This document shows, in pieces, positions 33,920 through 43,241 of a stretch of 64,000 nt of DNA. This DNA is from Ferruginibacter sp050611725. Lineage in GTDB: Bacteria; Bacteroidota; Bacteroidia; Chitinophagales; Chitinophagaceae. Location: the NCBI RefSeq assembly GCF_050611725.1, contig NZ_JBODJB010000001.1:2604001-2668000 (forward strand), given 5' to 3'. The notes beneath the pieces were generated by a model. That model was given only the letters and a program-made list of their open reading frames with translations. It did not search any database and was not told where the DNA came from. The first letter of the stretch is position 1. Each line of letters opens with the position of its first letter. The translations under genes were made by a program, and so were the position numbers.

Positions 33920-34618
33920 ATGGCCATAACAATACGATTTTTTATTGTTTCTTGGATTACACTTTTATCATTTTTTGAAAGTAAATCGCAAAAATTAAGG
34001 CTTTGTGCAGGAAGCGTATTTTCAACAATTTCAAAAAGTACTCAAAGAAACAATTCTGTGTATGACAGTTATTATAAATCTTCGTATCACTTTGGGCTAA
34101 ATGCGAATTTCAATGTAACAAAAAAGATACAAGTCGGCATAGGACTATCCTATTACAGATTAGGAAATATTGAAATTACCGACGGAGGTTATAGCCAAAA
34201 CAATGAAGAGATACTACCACAAAACGAAAACTGGAGTATTGTGAAATATCGAGATTTAATTAGATTAAACTATATAGACCTTTCATTTTTTTGCAAAACA
34301 AATATTAGCAAAAAATGTGCATTGGGATTAAACCTCAATGTTTTTTTACTCAAAAATGTCGTAATAAAAAGGAATATTTATGTTTCGACAAATTCACTCA
34401 ACCAAGAATATGCTGCAATTATTTGGTATGAAAAAAAAACAACCAATACTAACAAAGTAAATATAGCTCCTGAGATATTTTTTAATTATAAAATGTTTGA
34501 AAAAACTGATTTGCAAATTGGCTTTTCCAACAGCATAACACCCGTTTACAAAAATTCTATTAATAAAAATTATCACCAAATATTTTCCACATCAATCATT
34601 CATACTTTAAGTAAATGA
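33920..34618 (+). CDS. Hypothetical exported beta-barrel-like protein
   Basis: 232 residues with an N-terminal signal (MAITIRFFIVSWITLLSFFESKSQ). The body alternates hydrophobic strands of 9-12 residues with short turns (FGLNANFNVTKKIQVGIGLS, LNYIDLSFFCKTN, CALGLNLNVFLL, DLQIGFSNSITPVY), as in small outer-membrane beta-barrels. No known family is recognised. Base and codon use is more A/T-rich than in neighbours, with many AAA and AAT codons. Its last four bases overlap the ATG of the next gene (ATGA), indicating a two-gene operon. Confidence 0.7.
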   Translation: MAITIRFFIVSWITLLSFFESKSQKLRLCAGSVFSTISKSTQRNNSVYDSYYKSSYHFGLNANFNVTKKIQVGIGLSYYRLGNIEITDGGYSQNNEEILPQNENWSIVKYRDLIRLNYIDLSFFCKTNISKKCALGLNLNVFLLKNVVIKRNIYVSTNSLNQEYAAIIWYEKKTTNTNKVNIAPEIFFNYKMFEKTDLQIGFSNSITPVYKNSINKNYHQIFSTSIIHTLSK

Positions 34619-35298
34619 AATACTTATTAACAACATTGTTTTTATCAGCATTTGTTTACACTACCAATGGACAAATAAAAATCAATAATATATCCGGCTA
34701 TATTGAACCCTATTTTTCTACAATCAGAAAAGTACAGGACAATGTCCCATCATATTATTACGATCAATCGGGTAAATTTGGATTTGCAGCAGGTGTAGTC
34801 ATTAATATAAAATCAAAGTCCAAGCTCTCTACTTCAATTGAAGCAGGAATTACAAACTATGGGTATAAGACAAAACATTTTATTAAAATAGAAGATACAG
34901 CTTCGCAAAGTGTTTCTGAAGAATGGTCAAATTATTCTTTAACCGCCTTTAGAATTGGGATTGGCGAAAAAATTGATTTATTAAAAAACAAATTAAGCCT
35001 TTACCTTGGAATCAATGCTTCAATCCCTTTAGGCAATGGCAAAGAAGAGGCTACATTGCTAATACTTCAGCAAGCAAATAAATTAATTATTGACAAAACA
35101 AATAAGCATCCCGAAGGAATCAACGAGTCTCAATTAAATGCAGTTGTAAATTTTTCTACTCCAATAAGCAACAAATTATCAGTCGGAATTCTTACTGAAT
35201 ATGGCCTATCCTATATAAACAATTATCATGCAGGAGATTTCTTTGCTCGACAGATGAAATTTGGAGTACAAATTAAATATTCAATTAAACAATACTAA
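34615..35298 (+). CDS. Hypothetical exported beta-barrel-like protein
   Basis: 227 residues with signal peptide MKYLLTTLFLSAFVYTTNGQ. It has the same style as the preceding gene: amphipathic strands (KFGFAAGVVINIKSKSKLST, then SIEAGITNYGYKTKHFI, then LSLYLGINASIPLGNG) ending in MKFGVQIKYSIKQY, which resembles the closing strand of a barrel. It may be a distant paralogue of its neighbour. It is convergent with the SprT-like gene and overlaps its end by 14 bp. Confidence 0.7.
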   Translation: MKYLLTTLFLSAFVYTTNGQIKINNISGYIEPYFSTIRKVQDNVPSYYYDQSGKFGFAAGVVINIKSKSKLSTSIEAGITNYGYKTKHFIKIEDTASQSVSEEWSNYSLTAFRIGIGEKIDLLKNKLSLYLGINASIPLGNGKEEATLLILQQANKLIIDKTNKHPEGINESQLNAVVNFSTPISNKLSVGILTEYGLSYINNYHAGDFFARQMKFGVQIKYSIKQY

Positions 35299-35902
35299 CT
35301 TCATAGACAGGGCTGAATAAATACACTTTACCTGTTTTTACTTCCGTACATTTAAATCGTTTTCTCACTTTTTCTTCCTTTTTGAAAACCCTGCCGCCTT
35401 TAATACTAAACAAAGCCCCTGTTGGCAAAGCTTCAACTAAATGAACTCCTTCGGGTTTTGCATCATATTGATGTAATACCCTGAGTAAAGAAGTATCTGC
35501 ACAACTACTGGCAGCAGGGTTCTGCAATGTTTTTAATAGAGTTTTATGTATGTCGGCAGGAAATACTTTCTTTAAGAGAAACTGAGCCAGTATCTTACTG
35601 TATTCATTTTTCCATTCGAGACCATGGGGCGATACTCTGTTGCCAAATTTCTCGAAGGTAACCAGATGAGCCAGCTCATGCAATAATGTTATCAGAAAAG
35701 CATATTTATTCAGATTACCATTCACCGTAATGCGATGATTTTTATTGGAATGAGCATGCCGATAATCTCCCAGCACTGTTTTTCGTTCACGGGTGATGGT
35801 TAGTTGCACTTTATGAGCAAGTAGATAAGCCGATACATCTTCAAAACTCCCTTCGGGTAAATAAACTTGTAATTGATGGAGAGGTGCTTCCTGTTTAGAC
35901 AT
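35285..35902 (-). CDS. SprT-like domain metalloprotein
   Basis: 205 residues. The zinc-metallopeptidase motif is LLHELAHL (~68-75) with downstream SPHGLEWKNEYSKI, which supplies the third ligand region. SprT-like proteins are small cytoplasmic putative proteases; eukaryotic relatives act on DNA-protein crosslinks. The C-terminal ~70 residues have strands in a zinc-ribbon-like position, but the Cys pairs of that ribbon are not seen. Its start overlaps the end of the next upstream gene (35895) by 8 bp, so the two are co-transcribed. Confidence 0.85.
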   Translation of the reverse strand: MSKQEAPLHQLQVYLPEGSFEDVSAYLLAHKVQLTITRERKTVLGDYRHAHSNKNHRITVNGNLNKYAFLITLLHELAHLVTFEKFGNRVSPHGLEWKNEYSKILAQFLLKKVFPADIHKTLLKTLQNPAASSCADTSLLRVLHQYDAKPEGVHLVEALPTGALFSIKGGRVFKKEEKVRKRFKCTEVKTGKVYLFSPVYEVSIV

Positions 35903-36290
35903 TTGAACTTTTGTTCAGTTTTAATATCACTTTTACTTCTACAGCCAGATAGATAAGATATAAAATCATTGCAGCAAAAACAGACATTTTGCTAAATTGC
36001 TGTGGTAGTGCAAAACGATAGATCATAATAGCAATGATCACTACTGCCATTTTTATCATCACCGAGCCCATCACACTTCTTACAAAAACATTAGGATTCT
36101 TATCCTGCAAGGCTTTACGTTGCATTCTAAAAGTTGCAATAGCAGTAAGTAATAAAATACAATTAGCAACGATGAGCACATAATTATCAATATGCCATTT
36201 ATCCAATATCGATTTTCCTGCAAGGAAAAATCCATTCAATATTAAAAACACCAACAATAATGGCAATAACAATTTTCTATCTGTATTCAT
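35895..36290 (-). CDS. Four-helix membrane protein, AtpI-like by context
   Basis: 131 residues with four predicted membrane helices (LLLPLLLVFLILNGFFLAG, YVLIVANCILLLTAIATF, VMIKMAVVIIAIMIYRF, FAAMILYLIYLAVEVKVILK). It has little family signal. In other Bacteroidota a protein of this kind sits between bactofilin/AtpZ and the ATP synthase a subunit, so it may be the AtpI equivalent (recollection of gene order). No atp genes are present here. It is transcribed with bactofilin and SprT-like genes. Confidence 0.65.
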   Translation of the reverse strand: MNTDRKLLLPLLLVFLILNGFFLAGKSILDKWHIDNYVLIVANCILLLTAIATFRMQRKALQDKNPNVFVRSVMGSVMIKMAVVIIAIMIYRFALPQQFSKMSVFAAMILYLIYLAVEVKVILKLNKSSNV

Positions 36291-36315
36291 TTCTTTTTAA
36301 TAATTATCGATCCGG

Positions 36316-36723
36316 TTATTCATTTACAGCTACTGTGGATGCATCGCTGTTAAGCTCTACTACATTGGCTCCCATATGACATTGTCCATTAAAGGTAACA
36401 GAAGGCTCTATCTGTAACTTACCTGCGTAGATATCGCCTTTAACGCTGGCATTCCCTCTTAGCTGGAGCAGATCATTAATTTTAATCTTGCCTGATACAT
36501 TCCCTAATACATCTGCCTGTTCTCCTTTAAGATCACCTTGCACTGTTCCGCCCGAACCGATCAAAACCTTTGCGGTAGAGATCACATTACCAACGAGTGT
36601 ACCATCAATTCTTATATCACCATTGCTTTCGATATCTCCTTTAATAAGTGTACCGGCTCCAATGATAGTTGTACCGCTCCCCGTCACTTCTTCTTGTTGA
36701 CTTTTTGTTTTAGGATTGAACAT
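36316..36723 (-). CDS. Bactofilin
   Basis: 135-residue polymer-forming cytoskeletal protein. A flexible N-terminus (MFNPKTKSQQEEVTGSG) precedes the right-handed beta-helix of about six short rungs: TTIIGAGTLIKGDIESNGDI, RIDGTLVGNVISTAKVLIG, GTVQGDLKGEQADVLGNVSG and so on. It assembles into non-polar filaments at the membrane. The next gene upstream encodes a membrane protein with an N-terminus like that of bactofilin-linked M23 peptidases, supporting a cell-wall-shape role. Confidence 0.93.
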   Translation of the reverse strand: MFNPKTKSQQEEVTGSGTTIIGAGTLIKGDIESNGDIRIDGTLVGNVISTAKVLIGSGGTVQGDLKGEQADVLGNVSGKIKINDLLQLRGNASVKGDIYAGKLQIEPSVTFNGQCHMGANVVELNSDASTVAVNE

Positions 36724-36744
36724 ATACCAAATTTTAATTTAAAA

Positions 36745-37143
36745 TTAATCTCCTGCACTTTCTTCTTTGGGTAATTCAAGTTTATTGGTATCTAATTTCG
36801 GCACTTTGCCTTCTAATACTTTCTTAATATCATCGAGATATTTTTGCTGAAACTTCATGGCAGTTTCCATAGAGTCGGTACGAACATTTAGCTGCTGGTA
36901 TTCTTTTACCTGTTTAATATCTCCATAACCGGTTCCCGGCAAATAATATTTGATTGGTGTAAAAATGATCAGCGAAACAATTAAAACTGCAAACAAAACA
37001 AACACGCTGCTGATAATGATATATACGCTTAATCGACTCAATTTGAACTTTGCCACTTCCTCATACGTATCCTCGTTCATTATTACCAATCGATAATGAT
37101 TTCTCAATCTTTTTAACGTACTATTCGCATCTAATTTAGCCAT
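36745..37143 (-). CDS. Single-span membrane protein resembling the N-terminus of bactofilin-linked M23 peptidases
   Basis: 132 residues. The cytoplasmic N-terminus RNHYRLVIMNEDTYEEVAKF and the following RLSRLSVYI, a membrane helix (~40-62) and FTPIKYYLPG match my memory of the first ~90 residues of Bacteroidota M23 peptidases next to bactofilin genes. Here the protein stops after a short coiled coil (~75-110) and has no M23 domain. It is followed by bactofilin at 22 bp. I infer a membrane adaptor for the bactofilin filament. Confidence 0.75.
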   Translation of the reverse strand: MAKLDANSTLKRLRNHYRLVIMNEDTYEEVAKFKLSRLSVYIIISSVFVLFAVLIVSLIIFTPIKYYLPGTGYGDIKQVKEYQQLNVRTDSMETAMKFQQKYLDDIKKVLEGKVPKLDTNKLELPKEESAGD

Positions 37144-37243
37144 AGTTCTTTATTCGGTGTTAAAATTAAGAAACCAAAAGCATTATCCTCAATAATTGGC
37201 AAAAATATCCGATATTTAGCCGCATTTTCAATTAGTTTTTTGC

Positions 37244-40200
37244 ATGCTGAAAAAGACATTACCTTTTCTTCTGTTTTTATCTGTACTAAGTGTACTTTTT
37301 AATACCGCCTGTGCACAATCTCCTGCCTGGACCTTCGATTTATTAGGTAAAGAGAAAAAACCTGAAAAATTCGAAAACCGCAAACTGGGTTCGGAAAAAA
37401 TGGCGGATAAAAAATTCACCCTATCCCGCCGTATTTTTCAAAATAATTACACCCATTATAACTATTATTTTAATGCCAACAATAAAATCAAAAATGTAAT
37501 AGAAAGAGCCAAGCTTGAACAAACAGATAATTATTCAAAACTTCTTTCTTTTTATCCATATTCTTTAAATAGCACAGCTGCGCAGATCACCGAACTTGAT
37601 TCTGTTATTTACAAAGCTACTGCCGGCATTTTGCTGCATGACCTTAGAAGTGACTGGGTAGATAATATGTATCTTCTAATGGGCAAGGCGTATTTCTACA
37701 AAAAGGAATTTGATTCGGCCATTGCCACATTTCAATTCATTAATTACAATTTATATCCTAGAAAAAAGAGAAGTGAAGATGATGACAGAGTCATAGGAAC
37801 AAATTATGGCGCAACAAATAATACATTAAGCATTGCCAATAAAGAAAAGCAAAATGTTTTTCAAAAAATTGCATCGCAACCACCGAGCAGAAATGATGCA
37901 TTATTATGGCTTGTTCGCAGTTTTATTGAACAAGAAGATTTTGGTGGTGCTGCAAGTTTAATTAAAACACTACAAAACGATCCAAATCTACCCAATCGCT
38001 TAAGAAATGACCTAGATGAGCTGAACGCTTACTGGTTTTATCAACAAGGCATATACGATAGTGCTGCCACTTATTTAGAAAAAGGATTAAGTGTTACAGA
38101 TACTAAACAGGATAAAGCCAGAGCAGAATTTTTGTTAGCTCAACTTTATGAGCTATCGGGCAAATTCGACCTGGCATCAGAAAATTATACGAAAGCTGCT
38201 AAACATACAACCAGCCCTCTAATGGATATTTATGCTAACCTGAACGATGCAAAAATGTTCAGAACAAGTGGCAGTGTAAAAGACTTGAACAATGGGATCA
38301 GCAATCTTTTGCGTATGGCTAAAAAAGATAAATTTGAAACATACAGAGATATTATTTTTTATTCGGCAGCTAAATTGGCTTTACAAAAACCTGATACAAC
38401 AGAGGCTCTCTCATATTTAAATCAAAGCATCAAAACAAGCGAAACAAATATTGAATATAAGAATAAAGCTTACCTGCAATTAGCAGACATCGCTTATGCC
38501 AGAAAAGATTTTAAAATTGCCGCTGCTGCTTATGACAGTCTTGATATGTCTGACACTGCTTTAGGCGAATCAAGCAATAAAATTATTTTACGCAAGGGGG
38601 CGCTTGCAAAAATTGTACAGAAGATAAATATTATTGAAAGAGAAGATAGCCTGCAAAGAATTGCGGCTTTAGCTCCAATTGACAGAGATGCTTTCATAAA
38701 AAAACTATCAAAGAAACTTCGTAAAGAAAAAGGATTAAAAGAAACAGATCCCAATGGCGGTGTTGTAATTGGCTTTGGAGATGATAAAGAAAAACCAATC
38801 GATCTATTTTCAAATAATTCGGGTAAAGGAGAATGGTATTTCTACAATACCTCTTTAAGATCGAAAGGACTGAGTGAATTTAAAAGAAAATGGGGCGACA
38901 GACGAAATGCAGATAACTGGCGATTGAAATCTTTAACAGAAGCGATCGTAAATGATGATATACCTGCGTTTAATCCTGATGGAGATCTTGATCCAAATGG
39001 AACGATCAATAATAACCCGGTAACGGCCATTACACAAGCTCCCGCTGTTGAAGACCTGAGTTATGATGGATTATTAGCAAATATTCCACTATCGGAAGAA
39101 AAAATATTGATCAGCAACACAGCAATAGACAATGCTGAATTTGAATTGGCCCAGTTATATCAAAACGAATTGGAAGAATACGAACTGGCAATAGCTACAT
39201 ACAATGAATCGCTAAGACGTTTCCCTGATTCTTTGCATGATGGCAATATTTATCTTGGATTATATTACTGCTATAACAAATTGGGTAATATTTCAAAGGC
39301 AGCCTATTACAAAAATTTGCTTACAACAAAGCTTTCTAATACCACAGCCGCAAAATTACTTACCAATCCTGCCGAAGCTAAGCCCGAACTTAAAAACACC
39401 GTGGCTACAAAACGTTACGCAGATATTTATAATTTATTTATTGAAGGGAAATTTGCAGAAGCGTTAGCGGAAAAGAAAAATGCTGATAGTTTGTATGGAA
39501 AGAATTACTGGACACCTCAATTACTTTACATAGAGGCTATTTATCATGTAAAACAAAAATCGGATAGTATTGCAAAAATTGTTTTGAAAAATATTATCCA
39601 GCTCTACCCTACTTCTCCGCTTAAAGCAAAGTCAGAGAAGTTGATCGATGTATTAAGCAGAAGAGCGGAAATAGAAAAATACCTTACGGATCTGCAAGTA
39701 ACAAGAGCTAAGGAAGATGACATCATAAAAATCGACGATGCTCCGATTGTGAATAACACAATGCCGGTTGTTGCCGACACTATTGCTGCTGTTGTAAATA
39801 CACCACTGACTCCGGTTGTTATTGAAAAGAAAGACACAGTAAAAATTGTTGCACCAACCATAATAACCAGCGGACCATTTGCATTCAATGAAGCAGCTCC
39901 ACAAAATGTGATCATGTTACTTGACAAAGTAGATGGCACTTATATCAATGAAGCTAAAAATGCTTTCAGTAGGTATATCAGTGAGGGTTATGGAGATAGG
40001 CAAATAACATTGACAAAGGATGCAATAGATAAAGACTATGCAATACTTATTTTTTCTTCTTTTGATGATGCAAAAAAAGCAATGGACTACATGAATAAAT
40101 TGAAGAGAGCTGCGCCAACAGAAGTATCATGGCTTCAAAGCAATAAATATTCTTTCTTCATTTGCTCAGATGAAAATCTGCAAAAACTAAAAGCCAATAA

Positions 40201-40255
40201 AGATATTGCCGGATATAAATTGCTTTTAAATAAACAATATCCCGGCAAATTTTAA
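37244..40255 (+). CDS. TPR lipoprotein of the PorW/SprE family (T9SS-associated)
   Basis: 1003 residues. The lipoprotein signal ends at Cys23 (LFNTACAQ). The mature region begins with KFTLSRRIFQNNYTHYNYYF and contains many TPR-like helical pairs (for example MYLLMGKAYFYKKEFDSAIA at ~140, YLQLADIAYARKDFKIAAAA at ~405, EFELAQLYQNELEEYELAIA at ~630). A Pro/Thr/Val-rich linker (~830-880) leads to a C-terminal ~110-residue domain. PorW/SprE proteins are needed for type IX secretion and gliding in Bacteroidota. The giant T9SS-tailed protein at 43242 would be a client. Confidence 0.85.
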   Translation: MLKKTLPFLLFLSVLSVLFNTACAQSPAWTFDLLGKEKKPEKFENRKLGSEKMADKKFTLSRRIFQNNYTHYNYYFNANNKIKNVIERAKLEQTDNYSKLLSFYPYSLNSTAAQITELDSVIYKATAGILLHDLRSDWVDNMYLLMGKAYFYKKEFDSAIATFQFINYNLYPRKKRSEDDDRVIGTNYGATNNTLSIANKEKQNVFQKIASQPPSRNDALLWLVRSFIEQEDFGGAASLIKTLQNDPNLPNRLRNDLDELNAYWFYQQGIYDSAATYLEKGLSVTDTKQDKARAEFLLAQLYELSGKFDLASENYTKAAKHTTSPLMDIYANLNDAKMFRTSGSVKDLNNGISNLLRMAKKDKFETYRDIIFYSAAKLALQKPDTTEALSYLNQSIKTSETNIEYKNKAYLQLADIAYARKDFKIAAAAYDSLDMSDTALGESSNKIILRKGALAKIVQKINIIEREDSLQRIAALAPIDRDAFIKKLSKKLRKEKGLKETDPNGGVVIGFGDDKEKPIDLFSNNSGKGEWYFYNTSLRSKGLSEFKRKWGDRRNADNWRLKSLTEAIVNDDIPAFNPDGDLDPNGTINNNPVTAITQAPAVEDLSYDGLLANIPLSEEKILISNTAIDNAEFELAQLYQNELEEYELAIATYNESLRRFPDSLHDGNIYLGLYYCYNKLGNISKAAYYKNLLTTKLSNTTAAKLLTNPAEAKPELKNTVATKRYADIYNLFIEGKFAEALAEKKNADSLYGKNYWTPQLLYIEAIYHVKQKSDSIAKIVLKNIIQLYPTSPLKAKSEKLIDVLSRRAEIEKYLTDLQVTRAKEDDIIKIDDAPIVNNTMPVVADTIAAVVNTPLTPVVIEKKDTVKIVAPTIITSGPFAFNEAAPQNVIMLLDKVDGTYINEAKNAFSRYISEGYGDRQITLTKDAIDKDYAILIFSSFDDAKKAMDYMNKLKRAAPTEVSWLQSNKYSFFICSDENLQKLKANKDIAGYKLLLNKQYPGKF

Positions 40256-40283
40256 TGATCTATTTTAAACTTATTCAATATAT

Positions 40284-42644
40284 ATGAAGCGTTCTGTAAA
40301 AATTTTATGGAGAGTTTTTTGGGGTGGTCTCTTATTTGTTATCCTGATATTCTTATGTGCCAACTTTGGGTTGTTTGGGAAGATGCCTTCTTTGCAGGAA
40401 CTTGAAAATCCTGAAGCTGATCTTGCCAGTGAAGTTTACACAAATGATGGCAAACTCATGGGTAAATATTATGCAGAGAATAGAAGTGAAGTAAAATACA
40501 ATCAGATATCCCCAAATATCATTCATGCATTGATCGCAACAGAAGATGAACGCTTCTACGACCACTCAGGCATTGATGCCAAAGCGATCGCAAGAGCTAT
40601 TCTTAAGTTCGGTACCGATGGTGGTGGTAGTCCTATCACACAGCAATTGGCAAAAATGATGCTGGGTCAGGGACATAAAAATATTATAACTAGGGTTTTA
40701 GAAAAGATCAAAGAATGGATCATTGCCGTAAAACTGGAAAAGAATTTTACAAAAGAAGAGATCATCACGCTATACCTTAACAGAGCACCATGGGGCAGTA
40801 ACTATGGTATCAGAAATGCATCGAAAACTTATTTTCAGAAAGAACCAAGTGAGTTGAATATCGAAGAAGCAGCGATATTAGTTGGTATGCTCAAAGGGTT
40901 TATCTACGATCCGATAAGACATCCAGAAGCTTCAAAAAACAGAAGAAATACTGTTTATGAAAGAATGGTTGAATGTAAGCAACAATACCTTACTGCTGCA
41001 CAAGCTGCAATTTTGAAGCCAAAGCCATTAACTACCAATTATAAAAAGCCGGATGAGAATGTAGGTATTGCTCCTTATTTCCGTGCAGTTTTAGCAGACA
41101 AAATGAAAGAATGGTGTAAAACACACAAGAACACAAAAACCGGAGAAAATTACGATCTGTACAGAGATGGTTTAAAGATCTATACAACCATTAATTCTTC
41201 TATGCAACAATATGCTGAAGAATCTGTTGCTCAGCATATGCCCATCATTCAGAAAAAATTAGATTGGTTACTCAAGAACAATGGAGCAAGAATGTGGAAA
41301 GGTCGTGAGGGCATCATTGAGTCTGCAATGAAAAATACAGAAAGATGGAGAAGCTTAAAAGAGGATGAATTAAAAGACGAAGACATCAAAAAAACATTTT
41401 ACATTCCAGTAAAAATGAAGGTTTTTGCATGGAATGCAAAAAGAGAACTAGATACTGTGATGACTCCGTATGATTCTATAAAATACCACAAACAGATTAT
41501 GCAAACATCTTTTGCTGCAATGGACCCCTTCAGTGGCGAAGTAAAATGTTGGGTTGGCGGCATTGATTTCAGATGGTTTAAATTCGACCATGTTACTACC
41601 ATGCGTCAGGTGGGTTCAACATTCAAACCACTGTTATATACATTAGCTGTACAGGATGCCGGCTATACTCCACAAACATCCATAGCCGGCGGAACTATTT
41701 GCCTTGGCGGCAAATGTATTACAGGTGGTGCAGGTACAATGGCGTATTGTTTAGCACATTCCAAAAATGCTGCTGCCTATCGACTAATGCAGATTGTTGG
41801 TGTGAATAAGCTGGTAGAGTTTTCTCATAATTGTGGTATTACTGTTAAGATACCTCCCTATCCCTCCATTGCTTTAGGATCAGCCGAAATTCCGATGTTA
41901 CAAATGTTGCAAGCTTATACCATGTTCCCGAATAAAGGATATAATACTCAGCCTTTATTTATCAGCAGAATTGAGGATAAGAATGGCAACCTGCTACAAG
42001 AATTCAGAACAGAAACAAAACAATTGATCAATGAAGGCGATGCCTATACAATGGTTAAATTAATGCAGGGTGTTGTGCAATTTGGAACCGGTCGTTCGTT
42101 AAACAATTATGGTATAGATGCAGAGAAAGCAGGTAAAACAGGAACTACTAATGATAACACAGATGGATGGTTCATTGGCTATACTCCGGAATTATTGGCC
42201 GGCACATGGGTTGGTTGCGATGACCCCTTTATCAGGATCTACGCAGGTACAAGTGGTGGTAATGAAATGGCCTTACCTAAATGGGGTTATTTTATGAAGA
42301 AGGTATATGACGACAGAAAATTGCCGTACGGCAAAATGCCTAAGTTTGAAATCCCAGCAGTTTTGAGCAATGACCCTATTTATGCAGATCAGAATTTTGC
42401 CGCAATTGTAAATCAGGATGACGGATATACTGCACCGGATGTAGGCAATGGCGATGCAGGTGATTTTATTATTGATGAGCCCATGCCGGACGATATCTCT
42501 GCACCGTTGATTCCTGTTGATACTAATAAACAAGGTCCGGGCAAAAAAACGGATGATAAAAAAATAACTCCTCCTGCTATTAAACCTGATGACAAAAAAA
42601 AAGTCAGTAGTACTAAAGCAAACTCAGGCACTAATGAATATTAG
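40284..42644 (+). CDS. Penicillin-binding protein 1A (bifunctional)
   Basis: 786 residues. One membrane anchor (~10-30) leads to a GT51 glycosyltransferase domain with catalytic Glu87 in ATEDERFYDHSG and GGSPITQQLAK, then a transpeptidase domain. Its motifs are Ser445-x-x-Lys448 in GSTFKPLLY, SKN in AHSKNAAAY, and Lys618-Thr-Gly in AGKTGTTNDNTDGWF. It builds and crosslinks peptidoglycan. The C-terminus has a Pro/Lys/Asp-rich tail (~705-786) of low complexity. It starts 29 bp after the PorW-like gene and is probably in the same transcript. Confidence 0.95.
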   Translation: MKRSVKILWRVFWGGLLFVILIFLCANFGLFGKMPSLQELENPEADLASEVYTNDGKLMGKYYAENRSEVKYNQISPNIIHALIATEDERFYDHSGIDAKAIARAILKFGTDGGGSPITQQLAKMMLGQGHKNIITRVLEKIKEWIIAVKLEKNFTKEEIITLYLNRAPWGSNYGIRNASKTYFQKEPSELNIEEAAILVGMLKGFIYDPIRHPEASKNRRNTVYERMVECKQQYLTAAQAAILKPKPLTTNYKKPDENVGIAPYFRAVLADKMKEWCKTHKNTKTGENYDLYRDGLKIYTTINSSMQQYAEESVAQHMPIIQKKLDWLLKNNGARMWKGREGIIESAMKNTERWRSLKEDELKDEDIKKTFYIPVKMKVFAWNAKRELDTVMTPYDSIKYHKQIMQTSFAAMDPFSGEVKCWVGGIDFRWFKFDHVTTMRQVGSTFKPLLYTLAVQDAGYTPQTSIAGGTICLGGKCITGGAGTMAYCLAHSKNAAAYRLMQIVGVNKLVEFSHNCGITVKIPPYPSIALGSAEIPMLQMLQAYTMFPNKGYNTQPLFISRIEDKNGNLLQEFRTETKQLINEGDAYTMVKLMQGVVQFGTGRSLNNYGIDAEKAGKTGTTNDNTDGWFIGYTPELLAGTWVGCDDPFIRIYAGTSGGNEMALPKWGYFMKKVYDDRKLPYGKMPKFEIPAVLSNDPIYADQNFAAIVNQDDGYTAPDVGNGDAGDFIIDEPMPDDISAPLIPVDTNKQGPGKKTDDKKITPPAIKPDDKKKVSSTKANSGTNEY

Positions 42645-42744
42645 CGCATTATAAATTTACCGGGAACGTTATCGTAAATGATCTGTTAAAGAACAAAAAA
42701 TATCCAACAGGTTATTTACTTTTACGGAACAAAAAAAAGCCAAC

Positions 42745-43131
42745 ATGAAAAAATTAATTTTTACTTCTTTGCTCGTAGGAGCCCTTGCAGTAACATCTTT
42801 TGCACAAAATGGCACCCCACTTACAAAAGAAGAGAAAGCAGCTCAAAAAGCAAAGAAAGAAGCAGATTTAACTTCGGCCTTAATTGAAACAGGTTTAACT
42901 GCTGATCAGCAAACTGCAGTAAGAGAAACTCTGGAAGAAGCAGAAGAAAAAAATAAGGAAATAAAAAAGAACGACGCCTTAACCGATGCAGAAAAAACAG
43001 CTAAAAAAGATGAGGTAAACAGTGCCAAAAATGACAAATTAAAACAGATCATGGGTGCTGAAAAATTCAAAGTTTGGAGCGCTATTCGAAAAAAACAAAA
43101 AGAAGCAACTGCTGCTCCTGCCACTAATTAA
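42745..43131 (+). CDS. Small exported Lys/Ala/Glu-rich helical protein
   Basis: 128 residues with signal peptide MKKLIFTSLLVGALAVTSFAQ. The mature protein is almost all helix-forming and highly charged (TKEEKAAQKAKKEADLTSAL, ETLEEAEEKNKEIKK, AEKTAKKDEVNSAKND), ending with MGAEKFKVWSAIRKKQKE. The layout (helical hairpin plus ML/MG.EKF.KW motif) recalls Spy/CpxP-like periplasmic proteins in Bacteroidota, but the LTxxQ motif is only loosely present (LTADQQTAV). A periplasmic chaperone-like role is a guess. Confidence 0.7.
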   Translation: MKKLIFTSLLVGALAVTSFAQNGTPLTKEEKAAQKAKKEADLTSALIETGLTADQQTAVRETLEEAEEKNKEIKKNDALTDAEKTAKKDEVNSAKNDKLKQIMGAEKFKVWSAIRKKQKEATAAPATN

Positions 43132-43147
43132 TTAAAAAAAGTTTTAT

Positions 43148-43190
43148 TCAAATAAAAAAGGTCAACTAATGTTGACCTTTTTTATTTGAA
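43148..43190. terminator. Bidirectional intrinsic terminator
   Basis: A stem of about 20 bp (AAATAAAAAAGGTCAAC with its complement) closes on TAAT, with A and T runs on both sides. It lies between the convergent genes. Confidence 0.88.
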
Positions 43191-43241
43191 TTGGTTTTAC
43201 AATATTATAATTGACCTGATAATAATTGCTATTCAATTTTG

